In this document: positions 7,634 to 13,455 of the stretch, piece after piece
How positions within the stretch are numbered: the first letter of the stretch is position 1
How the letters are laid out: every line of letters starts with the position of its first letter
From: CAYWTS01 sp964461265
Lineage (GTDB): Bacteria > Bacteroidota > Ignavibacteria > Tepidaquicellales > OLB5
DNA length: 13,455 nt
Direction: 5' to 3'
Assembly: GCA_964461265.1 (NCBI GenBank)
Contig: CAYWTS010000050.1
Span: 1-13,455 of the forward strand
Translations under genes and position numbers: made by a program
Notes under the pieces: model-generated
What the model saw: the letters and a program-made list of their open reading frames with translations, nothing else
What the model was told of the DNA's origin: nothing
Databases searched by the model: none

Positions 7634-8311
7634 ATGAAACCATTGCTTCATATTGCATTAATTTCTTTTTTCCCTTTTCTTTTTTGTCACACACAGGAGA
7701 ATGAAACCATAAGCAAAAGCCAATGGAGAGCTTTATATGATACTTATTCTTTGCAAACGTTACTTTTAATGTCAAAAATAGATTCCCTGGATAAAGAAAT
7801 TGACAGTTTAACAAGACTAAACAATGAACTCGATTCGGAACTAAAAAATTTTAACGGTAATTTGCTAAAGCTCATAGGCAAGGATGAAACTAGTATAATT
7901 GAATTCAGAAAAAAATTCAATGAAACAGAAGAAAAAATTAATAATAAACGAGGTTCTCCCAATGATGTTAGATCAGCCTACTTTGAAGAAATTTCAAATG
8001 ACCCCGCAGTATGCCTTAGTGAATTTGCAGAAAGATTCGAGATTATGAGAAAAAAATATTTAGATTGGGAAGGTAATATGATAGCTAATTTTAAAGGTAT
8101 CAGGACTTACACTGTGAAAAAAGGAGACAATTTATGGAAAATAGCCGGTTTTGTATATAATAATCCTCATTTATGGAATGTCATCTGGGAAGCAAATAAA
8201 GACAAAGTCTTTAACGCAGATCAATTTTCCGATACTAATAAAAAAATTATTTCAAATCCTAATTATATTTACCCCGGTCAAATTCTTAAAATACCTGATA
8301 AAATCTCCTAA
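7634..8311 (+). CDS. Secreted coiled-coil protein with C-terminal LysM domain
   Basis: A 225-residue envelope protein. Residues 1-20 form a signal peptide; Cys18 follows Phe-Leu-Phe, a poor lipobox, so it is probably not a lipoprotein. A coiled coil rich in L/D/S spans about 40-80. A conserved module with EFRKKFNETEEKIN, YFEEIS and CLSEFAERF (about 90-145) is shared with the Asp-rich protein encoded at 8783. A LysM domain (about 157-221) begins TYTVKKGDNLWKIA, has LWNVIWEAN, and ends IYPGQILKIP. LysM domains bind GlcNAc-containing peptidoglycan, so it probably sits in the periplasm on the cell wall. The ATG directly follows the stop of the binding-protein gene (0 nt gap). Base use is AT-rich like its upstream neighbours and unlike its paralogue. 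Confidence 0.87.
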   Translation: MKPLLHIALISFFPFLFCHTQENETISKSQWRALYDTYSLQTLLLMSKIDSLDKEIDSLTRLNNELDSELKNFNGNLLKLIGKDETSIIEFRKKFNETEEKINNKRGSPNDVRSAYFEEISNDPAVCLSEFAERFEIMRKKYLDWEGNMIANFKGIRTYTVKKGDNLWKIAGFVYNNPHLWNVIWEANKDKVFNADQFSDTNKKIISNPNYIYPGQILKIPDKIS

Positions 8312-8403
8312 ACAACCTGTATAATTTTTAGGACACTTTATTATTTTCTGTAAATCTGTAATTTTTTTTAAAGTTTTATTGTATACTTTTTTAGAACGAA
8401 TTC

Positions 8404-8434
8404 TTGACAAATGGGTTTTTGGAGGTTATATTTG
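8404..8434 (+). promoter_or_regulatory. Strong promoter for the lipoprotein/LysM unit
   Basis: TTGACA at 8404-8409, a 17-nt spacer, then TATATT at 8427-8432 fits the general sigma-70 pattern very well. The same bases also give TTG, 20 nt, TATATTTG (8427-8434), the Bacteroidota TTG/TAnnTTTG pattern. Transcription would start near 8440, leaving a leader of about 50 nt. No terminator is visible between the preceding stop (8311) and this site, so some read-through from the upstream operon is possible. Confidence 0.72.
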
Positions 8435-8478
8435 TACTACTTTTAATTAACCCTATTTAATAACGCCATTAAACAAAC

Positions 8479-8484
8479 AGGAGG
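8479..8484 (+). promoter_or_regulatory. Consensus Shine-Dalgarno site (AGGAGG)
   Basis: AGGAGG with a 7-nt spacer fixes the start at the ATG at 8492. Such a site stands out because most genes in the window have none. A second site, AGGAGGG at 8766-8772, precedes the ATG at 8783 with a 10-nt spacer. Confidence 0.9.
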
Positions 8485-8491
8485 TTTATAT

Positions 8492-8779
8492 ATGGCAAAA
8501 TATAAGCGCATGCTTTTCACGCTCATCATTGCAGGCATGTTTGCCGGATCCACAATGATTGTGGGATGCGGCGGCGGTGTAGATGAAGAGCAGTTGCAGA
8601 TGCTTAATAACCTGAAGAGTGAGGTTGAAAGCCTTAGCAATCAGGTCAAAGCAAAAGAAGACGAGAAAGCTTCTTTACAGAAGCAGATCTCGGATAAAGA
8701 TGCGAAGATTAAGAAATGCAACGATGACATGGCAAAAACCAAGAGCTGCTTAGACAGCATGGGAAAGGAGGGCAAATAA
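8492..8779 (+). CDS. Small coiled-coil lipoprotein, Lpp-like architecture
   Basis: A 95-residue protein with a lipoprotein signal peptide: basic MAKYKR, a hydrophobic core, and lipobox IVGC with the lipidated Cys26, followed by Gly-Gly-Gly. The mature part is almost entirely a predicted coiled coil (about 32-90) with heptad Leu/Val/Ile positions, two further cysteines (Cys76, Cys86) and a basic C-terminus ending in Lys. It is probably anchored in a membrane facing the periplasm. The size and layout resemble Braun lipoprotein, but sequence homology is not evident. The segment DKDAKIKKCNDDMA resembles NKDKELEKCENDLYA in the next gene's coil. Start is set by the SD at 8479. Promoter, SD and codon choice suggest high expression. 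The specific function is unknown. Confidence 0.85.
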   Translation: MAKYKRMLFTLIIAGMFAGSTMIVGCGGGVDEEQLQMLNNLKSEVESLSNQVKAKEDEKASLQKQISDKDAKIKKCNDDMAKTKSCLDSMGKEGK

Positions 8780-8782
8780 ACT

Positions 8783-9655
8783 ATGAAATTCTATAAACTC
8801 ATGATATTGTTCGCTCTCTGTGTTGGCTTAACATTCTCGACCAACGCAAAACTTTTTGCCCAGGATGATGACGATGATGACGACGATGACGATGAAGAAA
8901 TGGAAGAAATGGATGAAGAAGAATGGCAGAGACAAATGGATGATCTGAATGCTCAGAAAACCCAGCTTCAAGCAAAACTCGATGCTCTTGGAAAAGAGAT
9001 CGACGGACTGAAACAAACTTCTGCCAATAAAGATAAAGAATTAGAGAAATGTGAAAACGATCTTTATGCACTGGTTGGAACAACCAAGAGTGGTCTTGCT
9101 GATTTCAGAAAGAAATTCGACGAGACTGAAAAGAAGATCAACTCAAAGACCGGAACACCCGAAGATGCAAGAAAGATGTACTTCGATGAAATCAGCAAAG
9201 ATAAAGCAAGATGCTTGCCCGAATTTGCTGATAGGTATGCAGCTATGAAGAAGAAACTTGATGAGTGGAAACCCAAAGAAGAAAGCGGAACTTATACAGT
9301 TGTTAAAGGTGACTGCCTCTGGAAGATCTCCAAGATGAAATATGGCTCACCTTACTACTGGCCCGCAATCTGGGATGCCAACAAAGCCGGTGTTGTTAAC
9401 AAAGATGCTTTAAAGCACAGGAGCCACAAAGCAGTTACCAACCCGAACCTCATCTATCCCGGTCAGGTCTTAAGAATCCCTGTATTAACAGATGCTCAGA
9501 AAAAAGAAGCTGAGATGAAATCTAAAAAATACAGAAAGGTCAGAAAGAAAAAGATCGAAGGAACCGAAACAAAGAAAGAAGATGTGAAGAAAGATACTAA
9601 GAAAGATGAAAAGAAAGATACTAAGAAAGACGAAAAGAAAGACACCAAGAAATAA
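8783..9655 (+). CDS. Asp-rich, Lys-tailed LysM coiled-coil envelope protein
   Basis: A 290-residue secreted protein. Residues 1-27 are a signal peptide ending at FAQ. A very acidic block follows: ten consecutive Asp at 28-37, then mixed Glu/Met/Asp to about 47. A coiled coil spans about 50-95 (Cys90). The module shared with the protein encoded at 7634 follows (about 105-162: DFRKKFDETEKKIN, YFDEIS, CLPEFADRY with Cys144). The LysM domain (170-233) begins TYTVVKGDCLWKIS with an unusual Cys178 and ends IYPGQVLRIP. The tail (about 236-290) is very Lys-rich with DTKKDEKK repeats. It likely binds peptidoglycan; the opposite charges at the two ends could bind cations, surface polymers or each other, which is inference. 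It lies 3 nt after the lipoprotein gene with its own strong SD and is followed by a terminator. Confidence 0.88.
   Translation: MKFYKLMILFALCVGLTFSTNAKLFAQDDDDDDDDDDEEMEEMDEEEWQRQMDDLNAQKTQLQAKLDALGKEIDGLKQTSANKDKELEKCENDLYALVGTTKSGLADFRKKFDETEKKINSKTGTPEDARKMYFDEISKDKARCLPEFADRYAAMKKKLDEWKPKEESGTYTVVKGDCLWKISKMKYGSPYYWPAIWDANKAGVVNKDALKHRSHKAVTNPNLIYPGQVLRIPVLTDAQKKEAEMKSKKYRKVRKKKIEGTETKKEDVKKDTKKDEKKDTKKDEKKDTKK
9593..9652 (+). repeat. 24-nt tandem repeat encoding DTKKDEKK
   Basis: Two full copies (9593-9616 and 9617-9640) and a half copy (9641-9652) code for the Lys/Asp tail of the LysM protein. The copies differ only at synonymous third positions in codons for Asp and Thr (gat/gac, act/acc). 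This suggests a recent expansion with selection keeping the protein sequence. Confidence 0.85.
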
Positions 9656-9676
9656 TCACTCGATCAATGATTAACG

Positions 9677-9717
9677 GCAGAACCCTTATACTTTTGTATA
9701 AGGGTTCTGCATTTTTA
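9677..9717 (+). terminator. Rho-independent terminator of the lipoprotein/LysM unit
   Basis: A perfect 15-bp inverted repeat (9677-9691 with 9696-9710) encloses a TTTT loop and is followed by ATTTTTATTT. It lies 21 nt past the stop at 9655 and ends 18 nt before the phoH start, so it should isolate phoH from the strong upstream promoter. It is the only clear terminator in the window. Confidence 0.93.
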
Positions 9718-9734
9718 TTTAAACTAAAAAGGGA

Positions 9735-10766
9735 TTGCCGGTAAAAGAAATAAAAATAAAACTGGAAGGTACCGATATACTTGATATTGCAGGTGTAAAG
9801 GACAGGAATCTTGAGATGATAAGAGAAAATTTTAAGTCATCTATAACTATGCGGGGTGATGTGATAAAAATTAAAGGTGCCGAGGAAGAAGCGAAAAGGA
9901 TTGAAACTATATTTAAAGAAATGATATTTCTCCAGAAAAGACAGGGCAGGGTTACCGAGAGCGATGTAAACCTTCTTCTGCATCTTACCGATAATACTGA
10001 AGGGACACATTTCAATCCGAAACTTGGTTTTAAAAGTAATGAAATAGATGACGTTATTTTCGCAGATAAGACTTCATTTGTTAAAGCAAAAACACCGGGA
10101 CAGAGAAAGTTTTATACCGAAGCACTATCTAACGATATCGTTTTTGTAATAGGTCCTGCAGGAACCGGTAAAACATACCTTTCGGTTGCTATAGCTCTGG
10201 CTGCATTAAAAAACAAATCAGTTAACAGGGTAATTCTTTCGCGCCCTGCTGTAGAAGCTGGTGAAAGCCTTGGGTTTTTGCCGGGTGACCTGAGCGAAAA
10301 AGTAAATCCCTACCTTAAGCCGCTTTTCGATGCACTTGAGGACATGCTGCCGTTCGAGAAGCTGAAATCATATTTCGAAAAAAATATTATAGAGGTGGTA
10401 CCTCTTGCATATATGCGTGGCAGGACCTTAAATAATGCCTTTCTGATACTTGACGAAGCACAGAACGCTACAGCAATGCAAATGAAGATGTTCCTTACCA
10501 GGCTTGGCGTCAGTTCGAAAACAATTGTTACGGGAGATATTACGCAGATAGATCTTCCGTCAAGGCAGGCTTCGGGACTTGTGCAGATACAGAATATTCT
10601 GTACAATATTGAGGGTGTTTCTTTTGTTTATCTTGATAAGAAAGATGTTGTGCGGCACAGACTTGTAAAGAATATAATTGAGGCTTACGAAAAGTTTTCC
10701 AACGGAAGCACAGACAGGGATGCATCAGAAAAAAATCATACGAACAGCAACGAAAATAATAAATAA
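9735..10766 (+). CDS. PhoH-family ATPase (PhoH-like protein)
   Basis: A 343-residue cytoplasmic protein of the PhoH-like family, often placed next to ybeY and linked to RNA metabolism; its exact role is not settled. The N-terminal part is a KH-like RNA-binding region (about 4-65) and the P-loop part has Walker A GPAGTGKT (140-147), the family sequence LSRPAVEAGESLGFLPG, Walker B LILDEAQ (237-243) and TGDITQ (266-271). The start must be TTG at 9735: an in-frame stop lies at 9720-9722, and the next Met (residue 29) would cut into the conserved N-terminal region. No ybeY follows; the next gene is a convergent permease whose end overlaps the last 42 nt. The C-terminal tail, rich in Ser, Asn and Lys, is probably disordered. 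No promoter is recognised after the upstream terminator. Confidence 0.92.
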   Translation: MPVKEIKIKLEGTDILDIAGVKDRNLEMIRENFKSSITMRGDVIKIKGAEEEAKRIETIFKEMIFLQKRQGRVTESDVNLLLHLTDNTEGTHFNPKLGFKSNEIDDVIFADKTSFVKAKTPGQRKFYTEALSNDIVFVIGPAGTGKTYLSVAIALAALKNKSVNRVILSRPAVEAGESLGFLPGDLSEKVNPYLKPLFDALEDMLPFEKLKSYFEKNIIEVVPLAYMRGRTLNNAFLILDEAQNATAMQMKMFLTRLGVSSKTIVTGDITQIDLPSRQASGLVQIQNILYNIEGVSFVYLDKKDVVRHRLVKNIIEAYEKFSNGSTDRDASEKNHTNSNENNK

Positions 10767-11534
10767 CGCAAAAAGCCTGTTTAAGTGCTCATGCGGGGTT
10801 TTTTTGTTCAGGTAAACTCCTATCTGGGAAAACGGTACCGAGCCTATAATAATTGCCAGAGCAGAATAAGTATCAACCATTCCTAAAAAAAACTTACCTC
10901 CTGTGAAATTATCCGGAACGTTCAAATAATAACCGGCAACACCGGCTATTGCAGTAAGCAGTATTGCAGCCGAAGAGGTTCCTATCGCCTTTTTAATATT
11001 AAATCTTAGGATATATTTCATCATAGGTACAATAATGACGCCGCCTCCTAAACCTGTAAATGCAGCAATAGAACCGCTTATTATACCTATTAAAGAGCTT
11101 AACGGTTTGGAATAGATATGTTTGCCTTTGTTTTTATTTTTGTGGCTGCTGTTTTCAAAAAACATTTTTACAGCAATAATTAATAACAGGACAGAAAAAA
11201 TTATCTTTAAAACACTCCCCGGAAGATTTATTGCAGCTTTCGAAAGCAGTATTACTGATACAGAGCTTGTTAAACCTATTATTACAGCAGGTAAATATTC
11301 GACGTTTCCGCTGCGTGCATGTTTTATAGATGAGGATAATGTAGTGAAAATGATTGTAAATAAACTTGTTGCTACAGCTACGTGAACATCAAATTCAGGG
11401 TATAATCCTTTCCATGCATAAATAGATATTAACGAAGGAACAATTATAATTCCCCCTCCTACGCCAAAGTAGCCTGCAAGAATTCCTGTAGCAATACCTA
11501 TGCACAGAAGAATAATAAATATTTCTATAGTCAT
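10725..11534 (-). CDS. TauE/SafE family (DUF81) membrane permease
   Basis: A 269-residue integral membrane protein with about eight hydrophobic helices in two related halves. The half-repeats are visible: GYFGVGGGIIIVPSL (about 21-35) against AAFTGLGGGVIIVPMM (157-172), and HVAVATSL (51-58) against KKAIGTSSA (181-189). A Lys/Asn/His-rich loop (about 129-142) joins the halves. The family exports or takes up sulfur-containing organic anions such as sulfoacetate or taurine-related compounds, but most members are uncharacterised, so the substrate is unknown. It lies 75 nt after the protease gene on the same strand with no visible terminator between, so it could be co-transcribed. Its TGA stop lies inside the 3' end of phoH on the opposite strand (42-nt tail-to-tail overlap). 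Confidence 0.92.
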   Translation of the reverse strand: MTIEIFIILLCIGIATGILAGYFGVGGGIIIVPSLISIYAWKGLYPEFDVHVAVATSLFTIIFTTLSSSIKHARSGNVEYLPAVIIGLTSSVSVILLSKAAINLPGSVLKIIFSVLLLIIAVKMFFENSSHKNKNKGKHIYSKPLSSLIGIISGSIAAFTGLGGGVIIVPMMKYILRFNIKKAIGTSSAAILLTAIAGVAGYYLNVPDNFTGGKFFLGMVDTYSALAIIIGSVPFSQIGVYLNKKTPHEHLNRLFALFIIFVAVRMIFF

Positions 11535-11609
11535 ACTTTATACTACATAGACTGCGAAAAACTATTTTTAACGGTCATTCCTGCCATGAAAGTTCTACTG
11601 TTCCTTTAA

Positions 11610-13280
11610 TCACTTCGCTGTTAAAAATCTGTTATAGGTATCGGGGTTTGACAGTACGTATAATGCTGTTTTAATATAAATATCTTCTTTCAGCCCAGTC
11701 TGAACTATTTTACTATCCGAGAGGTTATACCTACGGAGAATTTCCTGCTCAAGGTATTTTTTCATTACCTCCTTTGAACTTTCGAACATATTTAACCTTT
11801 CCTCCGCCAGCCACGATTCGAGTTCAGTTAATGCTGTTTTAATCCGCTGTGAATAATTATCCTTATTAATTGTTTTTTTCAGGCGGCTAAGTTCTGTTTC
11901 TGCATCACTATGATAATTGAATCCTTCGCGGGTAAGGAATGAATAAAACGAGTTAAGAATATCATCGTTAACCATAAAATCACTAGTATATGTATGTAAA
12001 GACGTATACTCTCCAGCAAATTTATAATACATATCCTGGTTTAACAGTTCATCAAGCAGCTGATTGGAGACAATCTCTGAAAGAAGCGTATCGGGAGTTA
12101 TACCGCCTTCTGCCCAGACAGTTCTGCCTCCGAGGGTTTTGAACTCAGTCTGGTTAAAATAAGGATTCGGTTTGAAAACGCCATACTTATTTTCTTTGAA
12201 GTAATTTTTTGATTGTATCCACCTGCCACTTGGTGTAAAGTATTTCTGATTGGTTATCTTCAGCTGGCTGCCGTAACTCAGAGGTGTAAACACCTGCACA
12301 AGACCCTTTCCGAATGTTTTGGTTCCAATTATTACGCCGCGGTCCAGGTCCTGAATTGCACCTGCGACTATTTCACTTGCCGATGCAGAATTCTGATTAA
12401 CAAGCAATACAAGGGGGATATCACTTTTAACCATTGGAGTTTCCTCTGAAAAATATTTCCTTTCGGAATCCGGTTTACGACCCTTTGTTGTTAGTAAAAG
12501 CTTGCCTTTATCTAAAACTTTATTCAATATACCAAGTGCAGCATCCAGCAGTCCGCCCGGATTATCTCTCAGGTCAATTATGAGCCCTTTTATTTCTCCC
12601 TTCGAATTCAGCTCAGTTAAAGCTTCAATCATTTCCGTTTCCGCATTCTTGTTAAACCTTTCCAGCTTAATATAGCCAATGCTGCCTTCAAGCATTCCGC
12701 TGTATGATATGTTTTTCAGCTTAATTTCCTGCCGTGTTAAGGTGAATTCCATTTCCTTTTCACCGCGCATAATTTTCATTTTCAAAAGAGTGCCCGGTGT
12801 TCCCCTTACCATTCCCCTGACGTCGCCTGTGTTTCTGCCGGTAAGGTTTGAACCGTCTATTTCGAGAATTTTATCACCCCTTCTTAATCCCTCTTTCTGT
12901 GCTGAATACCCTTCCATTATATCGGTTATGATAATAGCACTGTCTTTCATTCCGATTGTAATGCCGATTCCTCCGTATTTACCTGTTGTGAGCAGGTCGA
13001 CCTCATCTTTGCGTGATTCGTCGAGAAAGTTTGTGTAAGGGTCGAGAGTACCCAGCATACCTTCTATACCTGCCTTCATGAACTTATCGGTTTCAATTTC
13101 ATCTACATAGTTCAGAACAATTTCTTTATACATTTTTCCGAACACGTCCATGTTTTTATTTATCTTCGTGTATATATCGTCATCACCGCCGGGTTCCTGT
13201 TTGAAACCGCCTAAGAGCAAGATAAATACCGAAAGAGCAGCAAGCTTATAAAACGATAATTTTGATTTTGGATTTAACAT
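11610..13280 (-). CDS. Carboxy-terminal processing protease, S41 family (CtpA/Prc-like)
   Basis: A 556-residue periplasmic serine protease. The N-terminus has one hydrophobic segment (about 12-26), a signal peptide or membrane anchor. A helical region with GTLDPYTNFLD follows, then a PDZ domain (about 98-185, including KYGGIGITIG and GLRRGDKILEIDG). The protease core has GLIIDLRDNPGG (232-243), NSASASE with catalytic Ser300, Asp311, and TFGKG with Lys325. The Ser-Lys spacing of 25 equals that of E. coli Prc (Ser430, Lys455). The region after about 400 is a long helical, charged C-terminal extension of unclear role. Such enzymes trim or degrade envelope proteins from the C-terminus and, in some bacteria, control wall hydrolases. 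The ATG lies 1 nt after the tmk stop, suggesting one operon. Confidence 0.95.
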   Translation of the reverse strand: MLNPKSKLSFYKLAALSVFILLLGGFKQEPGGDDDIYTKINKNMDVFGKMYKEIVLNYVDEIETDKFMKAGIEGMLGTLDPYTNFLDESRKDEVDLLTTGKYGGIGITIGMKDSAIIITDIMEGYSAQKEGLRRGDKILEIDGSNLTGRNTGDVRGMVRGTPGTLLKMKIMRGEKEMEFTLTRQEIKLKNISYSGMLEGSIGYIKLERFNKNAETEMIEALTELNSKGEIKGLIIDLRDNPGGLLDAALGILNKVLDKGKLLLTTKGRKPDSERKYFSEETPMVKSDIPLVLLVNQNSASASEIVAGAIQDLDRGVIIGTKTFGKGLVQVFTPLSYGSQLKITNQKYFTPSGRWIQSKNYFKENKYGVFKPNPYFNQTEFKTLGGRTVWAEGGITPDTLLSEIVSNQLLDELLNQDMYYKFAGEYTSLHTYTSDFMVNDDILNSFYSFLTREGFNYHSDAETELSRLKKTINKDNYSQRIKTALTELESWLAEERLNMFESSKEVMKKYLEQEILRRYNLSDSKIVQTGLKEDIYIKTALYVLSNPDTYNRFLTAK

Positions 13281-13281
13281 A

Positions 13282-13455
13282 TTATTTAATTTTTAATTTT
13301 CTTTTTACAACTCTTATGATTTGTTTGTGTATAAGTTCAACAGATTTTGAAGCATCTATTACTATAAACCTCTCATATTTTAAAGCAAGTTCCTTATAAC
13401 CTTTAAATACTCTGTTATAAAAAGCAATGTTTTTCTGTTCCATACGGTCTTTGGA
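13282..13455 (-). CDS. tmk: Thymidylate kinase, C-terminal 57 residues (5' part beyond window edge)
   Basis: The frame is open from the right edge to a TAA at 13282-13284. It encodes 57 residues beginning SKDRMEQKNIAFYNRVFKGY, then a YERFIVIDAS segment and a basic end. This matches the C-terminus of dTMP kinase: the D-R-x-E lid-side motif, the F-x-x-R-V-x-x-G-Y helix, and the I-D-A strand before the last helix. The enzyme phosphorylates dTMP to dTDP for DNA synthesis. The P-loop and substrate-binding parts are outside the window. The protease gene begins 1 nt after the stop (TAATATG), so the two are likely co-transcribed. Confidence 0.85.
   Translation of the reverse strand, partial: SKDRMEQKNIAFYNRVFKGYKELALKYERFIVIDASKSVELIHKQIIRVVKRKLKIK

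Noticed and set aside
7634..7690. First LysM protein as a lipoprotein (Cys18)
   Set aside because: The residues before Cys are Phe-Leu-Phe; a bulky Phe at -1 does not fit a lipobox.
8312..8403. T-rich stretch after the first LysM gene as a terminator
   Set aside because: No inverted repeat precedes the T-runs, so only AT-rich spacer is visible.
8799..9083. Long open frame opposite the Asp-rich gene, rich in His/Phe/Ile
   Set aside because: It is the antisense of the repetitive GAT/GAC and GAA codons in the real gene. It has no start context and no recognisable domain.
10767..10808. A-run, then GC, then GGGGTTTTTTT as a possible phoH terminator
   Set aside because: The arms pair poorly (mismatch in a very short stem, long loop) and the bases code for the end of the permease.
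12213..13038. Plus-strand frames opposite the S41 protease
   Set aside because: Both are shadows of a gene with intact catalytic residues on the other strand.
1..13455. Insertion sequences, prophage, CRISPR, tRNA or riboswitches
   Set aside because: No transposase or integrase motif, direct-repeat array, cloverleaf or known aptamer core was seen. Gaps between genes are too short for most of these.

Overview
The window looks like a chromosomal core segment of an AT-rich Gram-negative bacterium of the Bacteroidota/Chlorobiota (FCB) group, most like Ignavibacteria. The reasons are the protein style, the near absence of Shine-Dalgarno (SD) sites before most genes, promoter-like TAnnTTTG elements, a lipoprotein and LysM cell-envelope set, and a CcmC/CcsA-type cytochrome c assembly gene. 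The assignment is an inference. I see no mobile element, phage gene, CRISPR array, tRNA or rRNA.

Layout. (1) 1-1464, + strand: the 3' part of pyrG (CTP synthase), cut by the left edge. (2) 1467-3643, - strand: a tight three-gene cluster, read right to left: a PH-domain membrane protein, a CcmC-like heme-handling protein with a very large extracytoplasmic insertion, and a 40-residue CcmD-like protein. Its last stop lies 2 nt from the pyrG stop. (3) 3848-8311, + strand: four genes with gaps of 1 nt or less or overlaps: BadF-type amino-sugar kinase, guaA, a LivJ-type periplasmic binding protein, and a LysM coiled-coil protein. (4) 8404-9717, + strand: a self-contained unit with a strong promoter, two genes with textbook SD sites (a small coiled-coil lipoprotein and an Asp-rich/Lys-tailed LysM protein) and a perfect 15-bp hairpin terminator. 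(5) 9735-10766, + strand: a PhoH-family ATPase starting at TTG. (6) 10725-13455, - strand: tmk (3' end only, cut by the right edge), a CtpA/Prc-type S41 protease one base after it, then a TauE/SafE permease whose 3' end overlaps phoH tail to tail by 42 nt.

How the genes fit together. Three genes serve nucleotide synthesis (pyrG, guaA, tmk). A second theme is the cell envelope. The two LysM proteins are paralogues sharing an unnamed ~55-residue module before the LysM domain. The small lipoprotein resembles the coil of one of them, including a Cys-Asn/Glu-Asn/Asp-Asp motif. The binding protein has no permease or ATPase genes beside it and abuts a LysM gene, so a cell-wall role is as plausible as transport. 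The most notable items are the lipoprotein/LysM expression unit, the triplicated domain inserted in the CcmC-like protein, the very short ccmD-like gene, and a Gly-to-Tyr change beside the glutaminase site of PyrG.
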